Positions 18,596 through 26,111 of a DNA stretch of 64,000 bases are shown piece after piece. Each line of letters starts with the position of its first letter. Position 1 is the stretch's first letter. The notes beneath the pieces are model-generated. The model was not told where the DNA came from and did not search any database. It saw only the letters and a list, made by a program, of their open reading frames with translations. Position numbers and translations under genes: made by a program. The stretch covers positions 62,001 to 126,000 of the forward strand of contig NZ_AUGW01000008.1 in NCBI RefSeq assembly GCF_000422865.1. Reading direction: 5' to 3'. The DNA is from Oceanospirillum maris DSM 6286 (GTDB taxonomy: Bacteria; Pseudomonadota; Gammaproteobacteria; Pseudomonadales; Halomonadaceae).

Positions 18596-18672
18596 TGGTG
18601 GCTACGGCGGGACTTGAACCTGCGACCCCAGCATTATGAATGCTGTGCTCTAACCAACTGAGCTACGTAGCC
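18596..18672 (-). tRNA. tRNA-Met (CAT), copy 2
   Basis: Same 77 bases as copy 1, including CCA. It lies downstream of ychF; a 13-bp perfect hairpin (18678-18708) ends six bases before its 5' end. Confidence 0.95.
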
Positions 18673-18743
18673 AATTTCGGGAGCAGATTATACTGTAATC
18701 TGCTCCCGCTGCAAGCCTTTATTGACCAAAGGCTTAAAGATAT

Positions 18744-19835
18744 TTAAACATTAAAGCGGAAGTGAACAACGTCGCCATCTTGCAGGATATAGTCTTTGCC
18801 TTCTAAGCGCCATTTACCGGCTTCTTTTGCACCTTGTTCGCCTTTGAATGCGATAAAGTTTTCATAACTGATCACTTCAGCGCGAATAAAGCCCCGTTGG
18901 AAGTCGGTATGGATAACGCCAGCACCTTCTGGCGCTGTGGCACCGATTTTAACGGTCCAAGCACGAACTTCTTTAACACCGGCAGTAAAGTAGGTTTGTA
19001 GGCCTAGCAAGCCGTAGCCTGCACGAATAACACGGTCTAGGCCTGCTTCTTCCATACCAAGATCGGCTAGGAACATATCGCGTTCTTCGTCGTCCAGTTC
19101 GGCTATTTCAGATTCAAGCTTGTTGCAAACAGGTACAACAATAGCGCCTTCTTCTTCTGCAATGCCTTTGACAATATCAAGGTAAGGGTTGTCTTCAAAG
19201 CCATCTTCATCCACGTTGGCGATGTACATGGTAGGCTTGGTTGTTAATAAGTTGTATGAGCGTAGTAGGTTTGCCTCATCATCATTCAAACCAAAGCTAC
19301 GCAGGGGCTTACCTTCTGCAAGGTGCGGTTGAATTTTCTCCAATACCGCTTTTTGCATTTGGGCTTCTTTGTCGCCGCCTTTGGCGATCTTGGTCAGGCG
19401 ATGAATAGCCTTATCAACCGAATCCATATCCGCCAGTGCCAGCTCCATATTGATAATTTCAATATCTTGAGCGGGATCAATACGGTTGGCAACGTGGATA
19501 ACATTGTCGTTATCAAAGCAGCGAACCACATGAGCGATAGCGTCTGTTTCGCGGATATTAGCTAGGAATTTGTTACCTAGACCTTCGCCTTTTGACGCGC
19601 CTTCAACCAAGCCTGCGATGTCAACAAACTCCATCGTGGTTGGTAGCACTCGTTCTGGATTAACAATCTCAGACAAAGCATCCAAACGAGGATCGGGCAT
19701 AGGCACGATGCCAGTATTGGGCTCGATGGTGCAGAATGGAAAGTTCTCGGCATCAATGCCGGATTTGGTCAAAGCATTAAACAGCGTCGATTTACCTACG
19801 TTTGGCAGGCCGACAATACCGCAGTTGAAACCCAT
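18744..19835 (-). CDS. ychF: Redox-regulated ATPase YchF (Obg-like)
   Basis: Cytosolic ribosome-associated ATPase of the Obg/TRAFAC family. The 363 residues show the P-loop GLPNVGKST at residues 9-17, the switch segment [27 protein letters not shown], the NVDED region replacing the usual NKxD (as expected for an ATP-binding YchF), and a C-terminal TGS domain ending in [15 protein letters not shown]. It follows pth after 51 bp, the common pth-ychF pair. Two perfect hairpins without U tails lie just after its stop. Confidence 0.98.
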   Translation of the reverse strand: MGFNCGIVGLPNVGKSTLFNALTKSGIDAENFPFCTIEPNTGIVPMPDPRLDALSEIVNPERVLPTTMEFVDIAGLVEGASKGEGLGNKFLANIRETDAIAHVVRCFDNDNVIHVANRIDPAQDIEIINMELALADMDSVDKAIHRLTKIAKGGDKEAQMQKAVLEKIQPHLAEGKPLRSFGLNDDEANLLRSYNLLTTKPTMYIANVDEDGFEDNPYLDIVKGIAEEEGAIVVPVCNKLESEIAELDDEERDMFLADLGMEEAGLDRVIRAGYGLLGLQTYFTAGVKEVRAWTVKIGATAPEGAGVIHTDFQRGFIRAEVISYENFIAFKGEQGAKEAGKWRLEGKDYILQDGDVVHFRFNV

Positions 19836-19886
19836 GATGATGATCCTGATATGCGTGGACGAACCGGCAGGTCAGAGAAGGAGGGA

Positions 19887-20477
19887 TTAGGAGGACTTAA
19901 AGCTGTGTAGGCGGTTCATAGCAGCGGGCCATAGGCCTGCAACTGCATCGGGTAAGGCTCTTATGGCTTCATCGATACAGTCATTCAGAGCCTGTTGCTC
20001 TGACTTGGGTGCCCGACCTAGCACGTATCCGGTAACCTGATCACTACTGCCCGGGTGGCCGATTCCAAGCCGTAAACGGTTGAAACCTTTTTCATTGCCA
20101 AGTTTGCTGATGATATCCCGAAGACCATTATGGCCGCCATGACCTCCGCCCTGTTTAAAGCGTGCTGTACCCGGAGGAATATCCAGCTCGTCGTGTGCCA
20201 CAAGAATGTCACTAGGGGGGATTTTAAAGAAGCTCGCAACAGCAATCGTTGATTGTCCGCTACGGTTCATAAAAGTGGTAGGAATCAAAAGATGAAGGTC
20301 TCGGCCTTCAAAGCGGGCCTTGGCGTATAGCCCGTGGTACTTCTTATCAGAGCGAAGGGAAACACCGCAGTGTTTCGCCAACGCTTCGACAAACCAGGCT
20401 CCAGCATTGTGGCGGGTTTGCTCGTACTCGGCACCAGGATTACCTAGACCGACTATTAGCTGAATTCCTTCACTCAT
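19887..20477 (-). CDS. pth: Peptidyl-tRNA hydrolase
   Basis: Releases peptides from prematurely dropped peptidyl-tRNA. The 196 residues carry the catalytic His23 in [23 protein letters not shown], the HDELDIPPG motif and [13 protein letters not shown], with length as usual. It starts 32 bp after rplY and is very likely cotranscribed with rplY and ychF. Confidence 0.98.
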   Translation of the reverse strand: MSEGIQLIVGLGNPGAEYEQTRHNAGAWFVEALAKHCGVSLRSDKKYHGLYAKARFEGRDLHLLIPTTFMNRSGQSTIAVASFFKIPPSDILVAHDELDIPPGTARFKQGGGHGGHNGLRDIISKLGNEKGFNRLRLGIGHPGSSDQVTGYVLGRAPKSEQQALNDCIDEAIRALPDAVAGLWPAAMNRLHSFKSS

Positions 20478-20509
20478 ACCAGAACCTCGTTAGAAACAGG
20501 GCTTAAGGA

Positions 20510-21127
20510 TTACTCCTCGCCTGCCTCTTCTTCAGCAGCTGCGCCTTTAGGCGCAACAACAGATACAACACCATCATTGTGGTCAGCACCTTTAGACAGA
20601 GCAACAATCTCAACACCCGCAGGAAGGGTCAGATCAGACAAGTGAATTGTTTGACCTTTTCCTAAGTCGGTTACATCAACGTTAATTGACTCAGGCATCT
20701 GGCTAGGCAATGCACTGATTTCAACTTCTGTTAGTAGACGCATTAATGCGCCGCCTTCTACTTTAACGCCCTTACAAGCCGCTTCGTTTGCGAAATGAAC
20801 AGGAATGTTAATGCTCACTTTGCAAGACTCGTCAACGCGCAAGAAGTCAGCGTGTAGAATAACGTCTTTGAACGGGTGACGTTGAAGATCTTTCAGGATA
20901 ACTTTCTCGTTATCTGCGCCTTCAATGTTTAGTTCAATGATGTGCGTGTAGAAACCTTCGTTTTCTAGCTTCTTGAATAGCTCGCGCATTTCAAGGCTTA
21001 GAGATACAGGCTCTTTGCCTAGGCCGTAAACAATCGCTGGAGTACTAGCTTCCAGACGACGCAGGCGGCGGCTCGCACCTTTCCCCTTGTCGCTGCGTAC
21101 TACAGCGTTAAGCGTAAAATCAGTCAT
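20510..21127 (-). CDS. rplY: 50S ribosomal protein L25, long (CTC/TL5) form
   Basis: Binds 5S rRNA. This 205-residue version has the L25 domain (about 1-95, with GKGASRRLRR and VILKDLQRHPFKDVILHADFLRVD) plus the C-terminal TL5 extension and an acidic EEEAGEE tail. E. coli has only the short 94-residue form; Pseudomonas has the long one. GAGGAAAT precedes the ATG. It lies 104 bp after prs. A GTACAGG/CCTGTAC hairpin occupies the gap. Confidence 0.97.
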   Translation of the reverse strand: MTDFTLNAVVRSDKGKGASRRLRRLEASTPAIVYGLGKEPVSLSLEMRELFKKLENEGFYTHIIELNIEGADNEKVILKDLQRHPFKDVILHADFLRVDESCKVSINIPVHFANEAACKGVKVEGGALMRLLTEVEISALPSQMPESINVDVTDLGKGQTIHLSDLTLPAGVEIVALSKGADHNDGVVSVVAPKGAAAEEEAGEE

Positions 21128-21231
21128 GATTATTTCCTCAGGTTTACATAAAGATAGTACAGGCTTCCGCGACCAGAAACCTGTACCCAGTTAAAAACGA
21201 ATCTTAAATTCTTGTGTCAGACCTGTTTCAA

Positions 21232-22176
21232 TTAGCGAAACATGGCGCTGATCGATTCCTCATTGCTAACACGGCGTACTGCCTCAGCTAACAGACCGGA
21301 AAGCGTTAATTGGCGGATTTTACCGCACTTTATCGCTGCTTCAGTCAGAGGAATAGTGTCTGTGATGATAAGTTCATCCAGAACAGAATTACGAACATTA
21401 TCGATGGCTGGGCCAGACAATACAGGATGTGTGGCGTAGGCAACAACACGTTTTGCACCGTGAGCTTTAAGGGCTTCAGCGGCTTTGCATAGTGTGCCGG
21501 CAGTATCCACCATATCATCGACTAGAATGCAGGTACGGTCTTGTACATCACCGATAATATGCATAACTTGGGCTTCGTTCGCTTGAGGGCGACGCTTGTC
21601 GATAATGGCAAGGTCGGCATCATTCAGTTGCTTAGCGATTGCACGGGCACGTACAACACCACCAACATCAGGGGAAACAACAACCAAGTCTTCGTAGTTT
21701 TGGCGCTCAATATCATCCAGCAGGATAGGAGAGCCGTATACGTTATCCACAGGCACATCAAAAAAGCCTTGGATCTGGTCGGCATGCAGGTCGACAGTCA
21801 ACACGCGGTCAACACCGACAGCAACGATCATATCAGCCACTACTTTCGCACTAATAGGAACACGGGAAGAGCGAACACGGCGATCCTGACGAGCATAGCC
21901 ATAATAAGGTATAACAGCGGTGATACGCTGAGCAGATGCACGACGCAGTGCATCAACCATCAGGATAAGTTCCATCAGGTTATCATTAGTAGGTACACAG
22001 GTAGACTGGATAACGAAGACGTCTTTACCACGAACATTTTCGTTAATTTCGACAGCCATTTCGCCGTCACTGAATTGACCAACCGTGGCATCGCCTAGAC
22101 GAATGTCTAAACAATCAACAACTTTTCGGGCTAACTGGGGGTTTGCATTCCCCGTGAACACCATTAATTTTGACAC
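21232..22176 (-). CDS. prs: Ribose-phosphate pyrophosphokinase
   Basis: Makes phosphoribosyl pyrophosphate from ribose 5-phosphate and ATP for purine, pyrimidine, His and Trp synthesis. The 314 residues carry [31 protein letters not shown] and the PRPP-binding loop [12 protein letters not shown], all standard. It follows tRNA-Gln by about 100 bp, a gap with a TATAAT element on its strand, so it can be read both from ispE/tRNA and from its own promoter. Confidence 0.98.
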   Translation of the reverse strand: MSKLMVFTGNANPQLARKVVDCLDIRLGDATVGQFSDGEMAVEINENVRGKDVFVIQSTCVPTNDNLMELILMVDALRRASAQRITAVIPYYGYARQDRRVRSSRVPISAKVVADMIVAVGVDRVLTVDLHADQIQGFFDVPVDNVYGSPILLDDIERQNYEDLVVVSPDVGGVVRARAIAKQLNDADLAIIDKRRPQANEAQVMHIIGDVQDRTCILVDDMVDTAGTLCKAAEALKAHGAKRVVAYATHPVLSGPAIDNVRNSVLDELIITDTIPLTEAAIKCGKIRQLTLSGLLAEAVRRVSNEESISAMFR

Positions 22177-22220
22177 GTGTAACTACCTTTGGATTCAGTC
22201 TGACGGGAGTAAATGCGGGC

Positions 22221-22251
22221 CTAATTATACAACATGGGTTGTTATAATTAG
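22221..22251 (-). promoter_or_regulatory. Probable prs promoter -10 within a hairpin
   Basis: On the minus strand a perfect TATAAT (plus bases 22224-22229) lies about 50 bases before the prs start. It sits in an imperfect inverted repeat: CTAATTATACAAC (22221-22233) against GTTGTTATAATTAG (22238-22251), one bulge. No good -35 hexamer is seen at 16-18 bases. Confidence 0.4.
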
Positions 22252-22274
22252 AAAACAGAATCAGAAAACAGAAA

Positions 22275-22349
22275 TGGCTGGGGTACCAGGATTCGAACCT
22301 GGGAGTGCCGATACCAAAAACCGGTGCCTTACCGCTTGGCTATACCCCA
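22275..22349 (-). tRNA. tRNA-Gln (TTG)
   Basis: A 75-base cloverleaf with encoded CCA. Acceptor TGGGGTA pairs with TACCCCA (U1-A72), the anticodon stem CCGGT/ATCGG encloses loop TTTTGGT with anticodon TTG, and the T-arm has GGTTCGAATCC. It lies between ispE and prs on the same strand, as in Pseudomonas, and is probably cut from a shared transcript. Confidence 0.97.
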
Positions 22350-22362
22350 ACTGTTATACCGA

Positions 22363-23283
22363 CTAGATGGCTAATGCTTTATGTAGTGGAGAAATGTTCT
22401 TCCCCCAAGCTACAAAGCCAAGCCAGTTTTCCGGTAACGCTTCTAAAGCAGCGCGAGCTGATTTTTCATCGTTAAAACCTGTAAAAACACAGGCTCCGGT
22501 TCCGGTCATCTGCGCTTTGCCATATTGATTGAGCCAGTCGATTGCCTCAGCAACCTCTTTATAAGCTACTTTAGCGATTGGCTCGCAGTCGTTATGGCCG
22601 CCCTGATCAAGTGCGCGCGTAATTGTCATGATTTCGGTATCTCTTGTCAATTCAGGATGCGAAAAAATTTCTTGAGTTTTGATATGACAATCGGGAAAAA
22701 TAACCAAATAACAGTGCTCAACTGGCTCAATAGGGGTCAGTTTTTCACCAATACCCTCCGCCCAAGCGGCAAATCCTCGGATAAAAACAGGCACGTCAGC
22801 GCCCAGTTTTAAGCCCAAATCCGCTAGCTCATCTAATGTGCAGCCCAGCTGCCATAGGTAATTCAGACCGAGTAGTGCTGTTGCGGCATCAGAGCTACCA
22901 CCACCTAGGCCGCCACCCATCGGAATATTTTTTTCTAGCGTAATCTCAATATCAGCCAATTGAATATTTGAAGGCTTATCGATTTCAATATTTTTTTTAG
23001 GGGCACGATTTTTTTTAGGATCACGGGCTAATTTTTCAAGATGGTAAGCTAACAGCTGTTTCCCTGCTTTAATAATCAAGTTATCCGCTTGATCAACCCC
23101 TGCAATCTGTGACGATAACGTGAGCTGTGGCGTTGTGCTTGTTGTGTTGCCCATTTGAAAACTCAATTGATCGCAAAAATCTAGAAACTGAAACTGAGTT
23201 TGCAGCAGATGATAGCCATCTGGCCGCTGGCCAACGATGTGTAGCATAAGATTAAGTTTTGCGGGAGCCGGTAATTTTAGCAT
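22363..23283 (-). CDS. ispE: 4-diphosphocytidyl-2-C-methyl-D-erythritol kinase
   Basis: GHMP kinase of the MEP isoprenoid pathway. Lys9 in LPAPAKLNLML and the ATP loop PMGGGLGGGSSDAAT (about 121-135) are clear, as is LGADVPVF. At 306 residues it is longer than E. coli IspE (283) because of a Lys/Asn-rich insert just before the ATP loop. There DPKKNR/APKKNI is an 18-bp in-frame tandem duplication whose two copies each hold a run of eight A (coding strand). tRNA-Gln follows 13 bp after the stop and lolB precedes. Confidence 0.97.
   Translation of the reverse strand: MLKLPAPAKLNLMLHIVGQRPDGYHLLQTQFQFLDFCDQLSFQMGNTTSTTPQLTLSSQIAGVDQADNLIIKAGKQLLAYHLEKLARDPKKNRAPKKNIEIDKPSNIQLADIEITLEKNIPMGGGLGGGSSDAATALLGLNYLWQLGCTLDELADLGLKLGADVPVFIRGFAAWAEGIGEKLTPIEPVEHCYLVIFPDCHIKTQEIFSHPELTRDTEIMTITRALDQGGHNDCEPIAKVAYKEVAEAIDWLNQYGKAQMTGTGACVFTGFNDEKSARAALEALPENWLGFVAWGKNISPLHKALAI
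22991..23025. repeat. 18-bp in-frame duplication with two T8/A8 runs in ispE
   Basis: TTTTTTTTAGGGGCACG (22991-23007) and TTTTTTTTAGGATCACG (23009-23025), period 18; on the coding strand both copies carry A8. Confidence 0.95.
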
Positions 23284-23366
23284 AGCGTATTTTATTATCT
23301 GGATGGACTGCGTTAATGAACTTGATTGTTGGGCTTAATTGATAGCGCTAGTTGAGCAACCGCTTG

Positions 23367-24062
23367 TTAAGGCGTTAATAGCTGCCATTGATTAATGATA
23401 AGAGTGAGCTCTAACGAGCCTTTTTTAACCTTCATACGCCCTGGTAGCTGATTAATGATTGCTTGCTGGTTATCCTCTTCTAAGTGGCTCTCAGCTATTT
23501 TTTGAGGCGCGTAACGGTCGTAATGGATATCCCAGCCATCCTGTTGCAGTCGAGCCAACTGTTGTTCTGGGTTTAATGCCGAGGTATAGCTGCTATCGGG
23601 TGCCGGTAGTGTACGCACCCAGTAAAGCAGGCGGCTTAAGGGTAGATCCCAGCCAAAGTGATTATGAAGTAAGCTTTCTGGGGAACTGTCCACAAAGCTG
23701 CCTCTGTCTGGTAGTGTTAGCACCACCTGATAGGGGGTTCCCTCAAGGCTCGCGCCGGTTTGCCCAAAGGGGCCGCTTAAGGTCAGTGTGTAGTTGTCAC
23801 CATTTTGCTGCCATTGAATATTGGCGCTATCAGAGCTTTCAGTGGTTTTTAGTCGAATTTTTCCGAAAAGTTGCCAATGGGTCATCTGGGATAGGATGCG
23901 GGTGTGCTTATCCATATAGGGAGCGCTAGCCTGATGTAGCTGTTGATCTGATGCGCAGCCTGAGAGAAATACCAGTGCAATAAAAAAAGCTAACGGTAAT
24001 CGAGGGCGAAAGCCGGTAAAACCCCATTTTTTTAGATGATAAATATTCAAAGCTAACCTCAT
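23367..24062 (-). CDS. lolB: Outer-membrane lipoprotein localisation protein LolB
   Basis: Outer-membrane lipoprotein that accepts lipoproteins from LolA and inserts them. The 231 residues start with a long basic leader and signal peptide ending in the lipobox LSGC (about Cys36). The body has the LolB pattern WQLFGKIRLK, ANIQWQQNGDNYTLTLSGPFGQ and the C-terminal LPGRMKVKKGSLELTLIINQWQL. Its ATG overlaps the stop of the preceding TPR gene (ATGA), indicating translational coupling. ispE follows 83 bp later. Confidence 0.93.
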   Translation of the reverse strand: MRLALNIYHLKKWGFTGFRPRLPLAFFIALVFLSGCASDQQLHQASAPYMDKHTRILSQMTHWQLFGKIRLKTTESSDSANIQWQQNGDNYTLTLSGPFGQTGASLEGTPYQVVLTLPDRGSFVDSSPESLLHNHFGWDLPLSRLLYWVRTLPAPDSSYTSALNPEQQLARLQQDGWDIHYDRYAPQKIAESHLEEDNQQAIINQLPGRMKVKKGSLELTLIINQWQLLTP

Positions 24063-25870
24063 TGCGTGCCTACTTTACGATTATCGCTGTCGGCTTTTAT
24101 TTTAAGTTCTGGATATCGCTGTTCGAGCTGGTTCAACAGTTTATGGTCAGGGAAGAGTTGGCGTGCTTCAAGAAGCAGGGCACTTGCTTCTTCTTTTTGA
24201 TTCGAGACCCAATATACTTCTGCTAAGTGAGCGGCTACTTCAGGGTCTTGCAGTTGCTCATAGGCTTGGCGAAGAAATAGAAGAGACTCATTATACTGCC
24301 CTAACTTAAAGTAAACCCAGCCTAGGCTGTCGATAATGGCGGGGTCACCTGGTTTTAATGCCGCGGCCTTACGGATCAGCAATAACGCCTCTGAATAGCG
24401 ATCGCTAAATTCCGTTAAGGTATAGCCTAAGGTGTTTAACACCATGGCATTGTTGGGTTCACGGCTGAGAATCTCTTGCAGGTCTTGCTCCATGCTGGCG
24501 ATATCGCCCTGTAATAGGGATAGCATGGCACGGCTGTACAGTAGCTCGTAATCACTGCCTTCAGACTGAATGGCATCGCTAAGCACCTGATAGGCTTTAT
24601 TGGTTTGGCCTAAAGACTGCAGTAGCTCACTTTCAATTAAGAACAGCCTGACGCGATACTCCGGTAAAGTAAGGCGCATTGTTGCAAGATGTGTTCTTGC
24701 GCCTAAAACATCACCTTGTTCGATAAGAAGTTTTGCCGCTCTAGCATGGGATTGAATGAAGTCCTTGCTTCCTTTAACCGCTTGATAATGCTCAATGGCA
24801 AGGTCGATATTCCCTTCCTGTTCTTCTAAGCGACCCAGATAATAATGGGCGGTATCTTTTTCTTGGCCTTGGGTTATAAGCTTTTGCAACTCTTGCTCTG
24901 CCTGTTGTGTTAGGCCATTTTCCATCAAGATAAGCGCAAGGGAGAGCGTCAGCTGGCCGTTCTCTGGGTGGCTACTTGCCATTTGTGCAAATACGGTTTG
25001 TGCTTGATCAATATCGCCTTCTTTGACCAAGGTGCGAGCTAATGCGAGTTGTAGTCTAAGGTTGTCTGGTTGTTGTTTAACGGCTGTTTTCAAAACGGCA
25101 ACCCCAGCGCTAGGCCCATCTTGGCTAATGGCTAGATCGGCTTTAAGTAAGATACTGCGCACATTTAATGGTGCAATAGACAGTGAGGTTTCAACGGCTT
25201 CCTGAGCGTCTGTTAGCTGATTGCCAAAATAAAGTAGCTGAGCCGAGGCCGTTAGCAAATCTGGCTTATTGGGCTGTGCTGCGCGAAGTTCGTTCAAGGC
25301 GATGAGTAGTTCGTCTCGGGTATACTCATCGCTTTGAATACTCTGGGCGGCTAGGTAGCTAAAGTGTGTTTCTTCACCCATTGCCAGCAGCTCTTTTTGG
25401 TATTCAAATGCTTCTAGAAAATCACCTTGCTGGATCAAAATCGTACTGCTGATTCGACGGGATTCAATGTTGTCAGGGTCCGCATCACTCCAGATGGCGG
25501 CGGCATCTAGCGTGGCTTGATTATCGCCTGCGTATTGTGCGATATAGGTGGCGCGGCGGGCCAGCTCAGGATTGCTAAGACGGGCAGATTGTTCAAGATA
25601 CAGCTGTAATGCAAGGTCTACTTGGTTACGTTGTCCTGCTATTTCTGCAGCTAAAAGCTCGCTAACCGCTTCACCATCAAGGCCGCTTAATGGCGTATAA
25701 ATACGAGGGTGTGTTGATACTGCCCCTTGTTGAAAATTTTGAGACGGTGACACGGAGGGTTGTTGATCAGATTGACTGACAGTTTGGCAGCCTGACAACA
25801 AGAACGCAGGTAAAATAAGGCCGCACCCTAATAGTCTTTTTGATTGTTGAAAAACGGACATGCCACGCAT
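24059..25870 (-). CDS. TPR-repeat outer-membrane lipoprotein
   Basis: A 603-residue lipoprotein with a lipobox (AFLLSGC) followed by a Gln/Ser-rich linker and many tetratricopeptide repeats over most of its length (for example AMVLNTLGYTL..., DPAIIDSLGWVYFKLGQY). The ATG at 25870 was chosen over one 19 codons upstream because AGGA lies 7 bases before it and it places the basic signal peptide properly. The same gene stands beside lolB in Pseudomonas (the PA4667 type). TPR proteins act as scaffolds; this one's partner is not known. It is coupled to lolB by a 4-base overlap. Confidence 0.9.
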   Translation of the reverse strand: MRGMSVFQQSKRLLGCGLILPAFLLSGCQTVSQSDQQPSVSPSQNFQQGAVSTHPRIYTPLSGLDGEAVSELLAAEIAGQRNQVDLALQLYLEQSARLSNPELARRATYIAQYAGDNQATLDAAAIWSDADPDNIESRRISSTILIQQGDFLEAFEYQKELLAMGEETHFSYLAAQSIQSDEYTRDELLIALNELRAAQPNKPDLLTASAQLLYFGNQLTDAQEAVETSLSIAPLNVRSILLKADLAISQDGPSAGVAVLKTAVKQQPDNLRLQLALARTLVKEGDIDQAQTVFAQMASSHPENGQLTLSLALILMENGLTQQAEQELQKLITQGQEKDTAHYYLGRLEEQEGNIDLAIEHYQAVKGSKDFIQSHARAAKLLIEQGDVLGARTHLATMRLTLPEYRVRLFLIESELLQSLGQTNKAYQVLSDAIQSEGSDYELLYSRAMLSLLQGDIASMEQDLQEILSREPNNAMVLNTLGYTLTEFSDRYSEALLLIRKAAALKPGDPAIIDSLGWVYFKLGQYNESLLFLRQAYEQLQDPEVAAHLAEVYWVSNQKEEASALLLEARQLFPDHKLLNQLEQRYPELKIKADSDNRKVGTQ

Positions 25871-25960
25871 TGAGTCATCCTGAAACGGGTAATAATAAGA
25901 CGGTGCGAAAAGTTGGCAAACGCACAAATTAAGTTGGCATAAAGGGAATGCCTTTTAAGT

Positions 25961-26041
25961 GTCGATACTATTTAAGTCTTGTCGATACTATTGATCTATA
26001 CGATCTATAACGGAAAGCTTAGATCTACAGCGGAAAGCTTA
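25961..26041. repeat. Two neighbouring tandem duplications, period 20
   Basis: GTCGATACTATT stands at 25961-25972 and 25981-25992. Then GATCTATAACGGAAAGCTTA (26002-26021) is followed directly by GATCTACAGCGGAAAGCTTA (26022-26041), 18 of 20 identical. Both lie between the TPR lipoprotein gene and the receptor gene. Confidence 0.95.
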
Positions 26042-26056
26042 ACCCGTTGCTCTGAT

Positions 26057-26092
26057 AGAAAAAACCGCCTTTTTTAATCAGGCGGTTTTTCT
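26057..26092. terminator. Terminator after the GGDEF receptor gene
   Basis: AGAAAAAACCGCCT (26057-26070) pairs with AGGCGGTTTTTCT (26080-26092). On the minus strand it follows the receptor gene by about 20 bases. Confidence 0.85.
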
Positions 26093-26111
26093 AAGTGAAT
26101 AACGGTGGCTG

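Noticed and set aside
21541-22098. 185-codon ORF on the plus strand over prs
   Set aside because: Antisense shadow of prs.
23459-23929. 156-codon ORF on the plus strand over lolB
   Set aside because: Antisense shadow of lolB with no family features.
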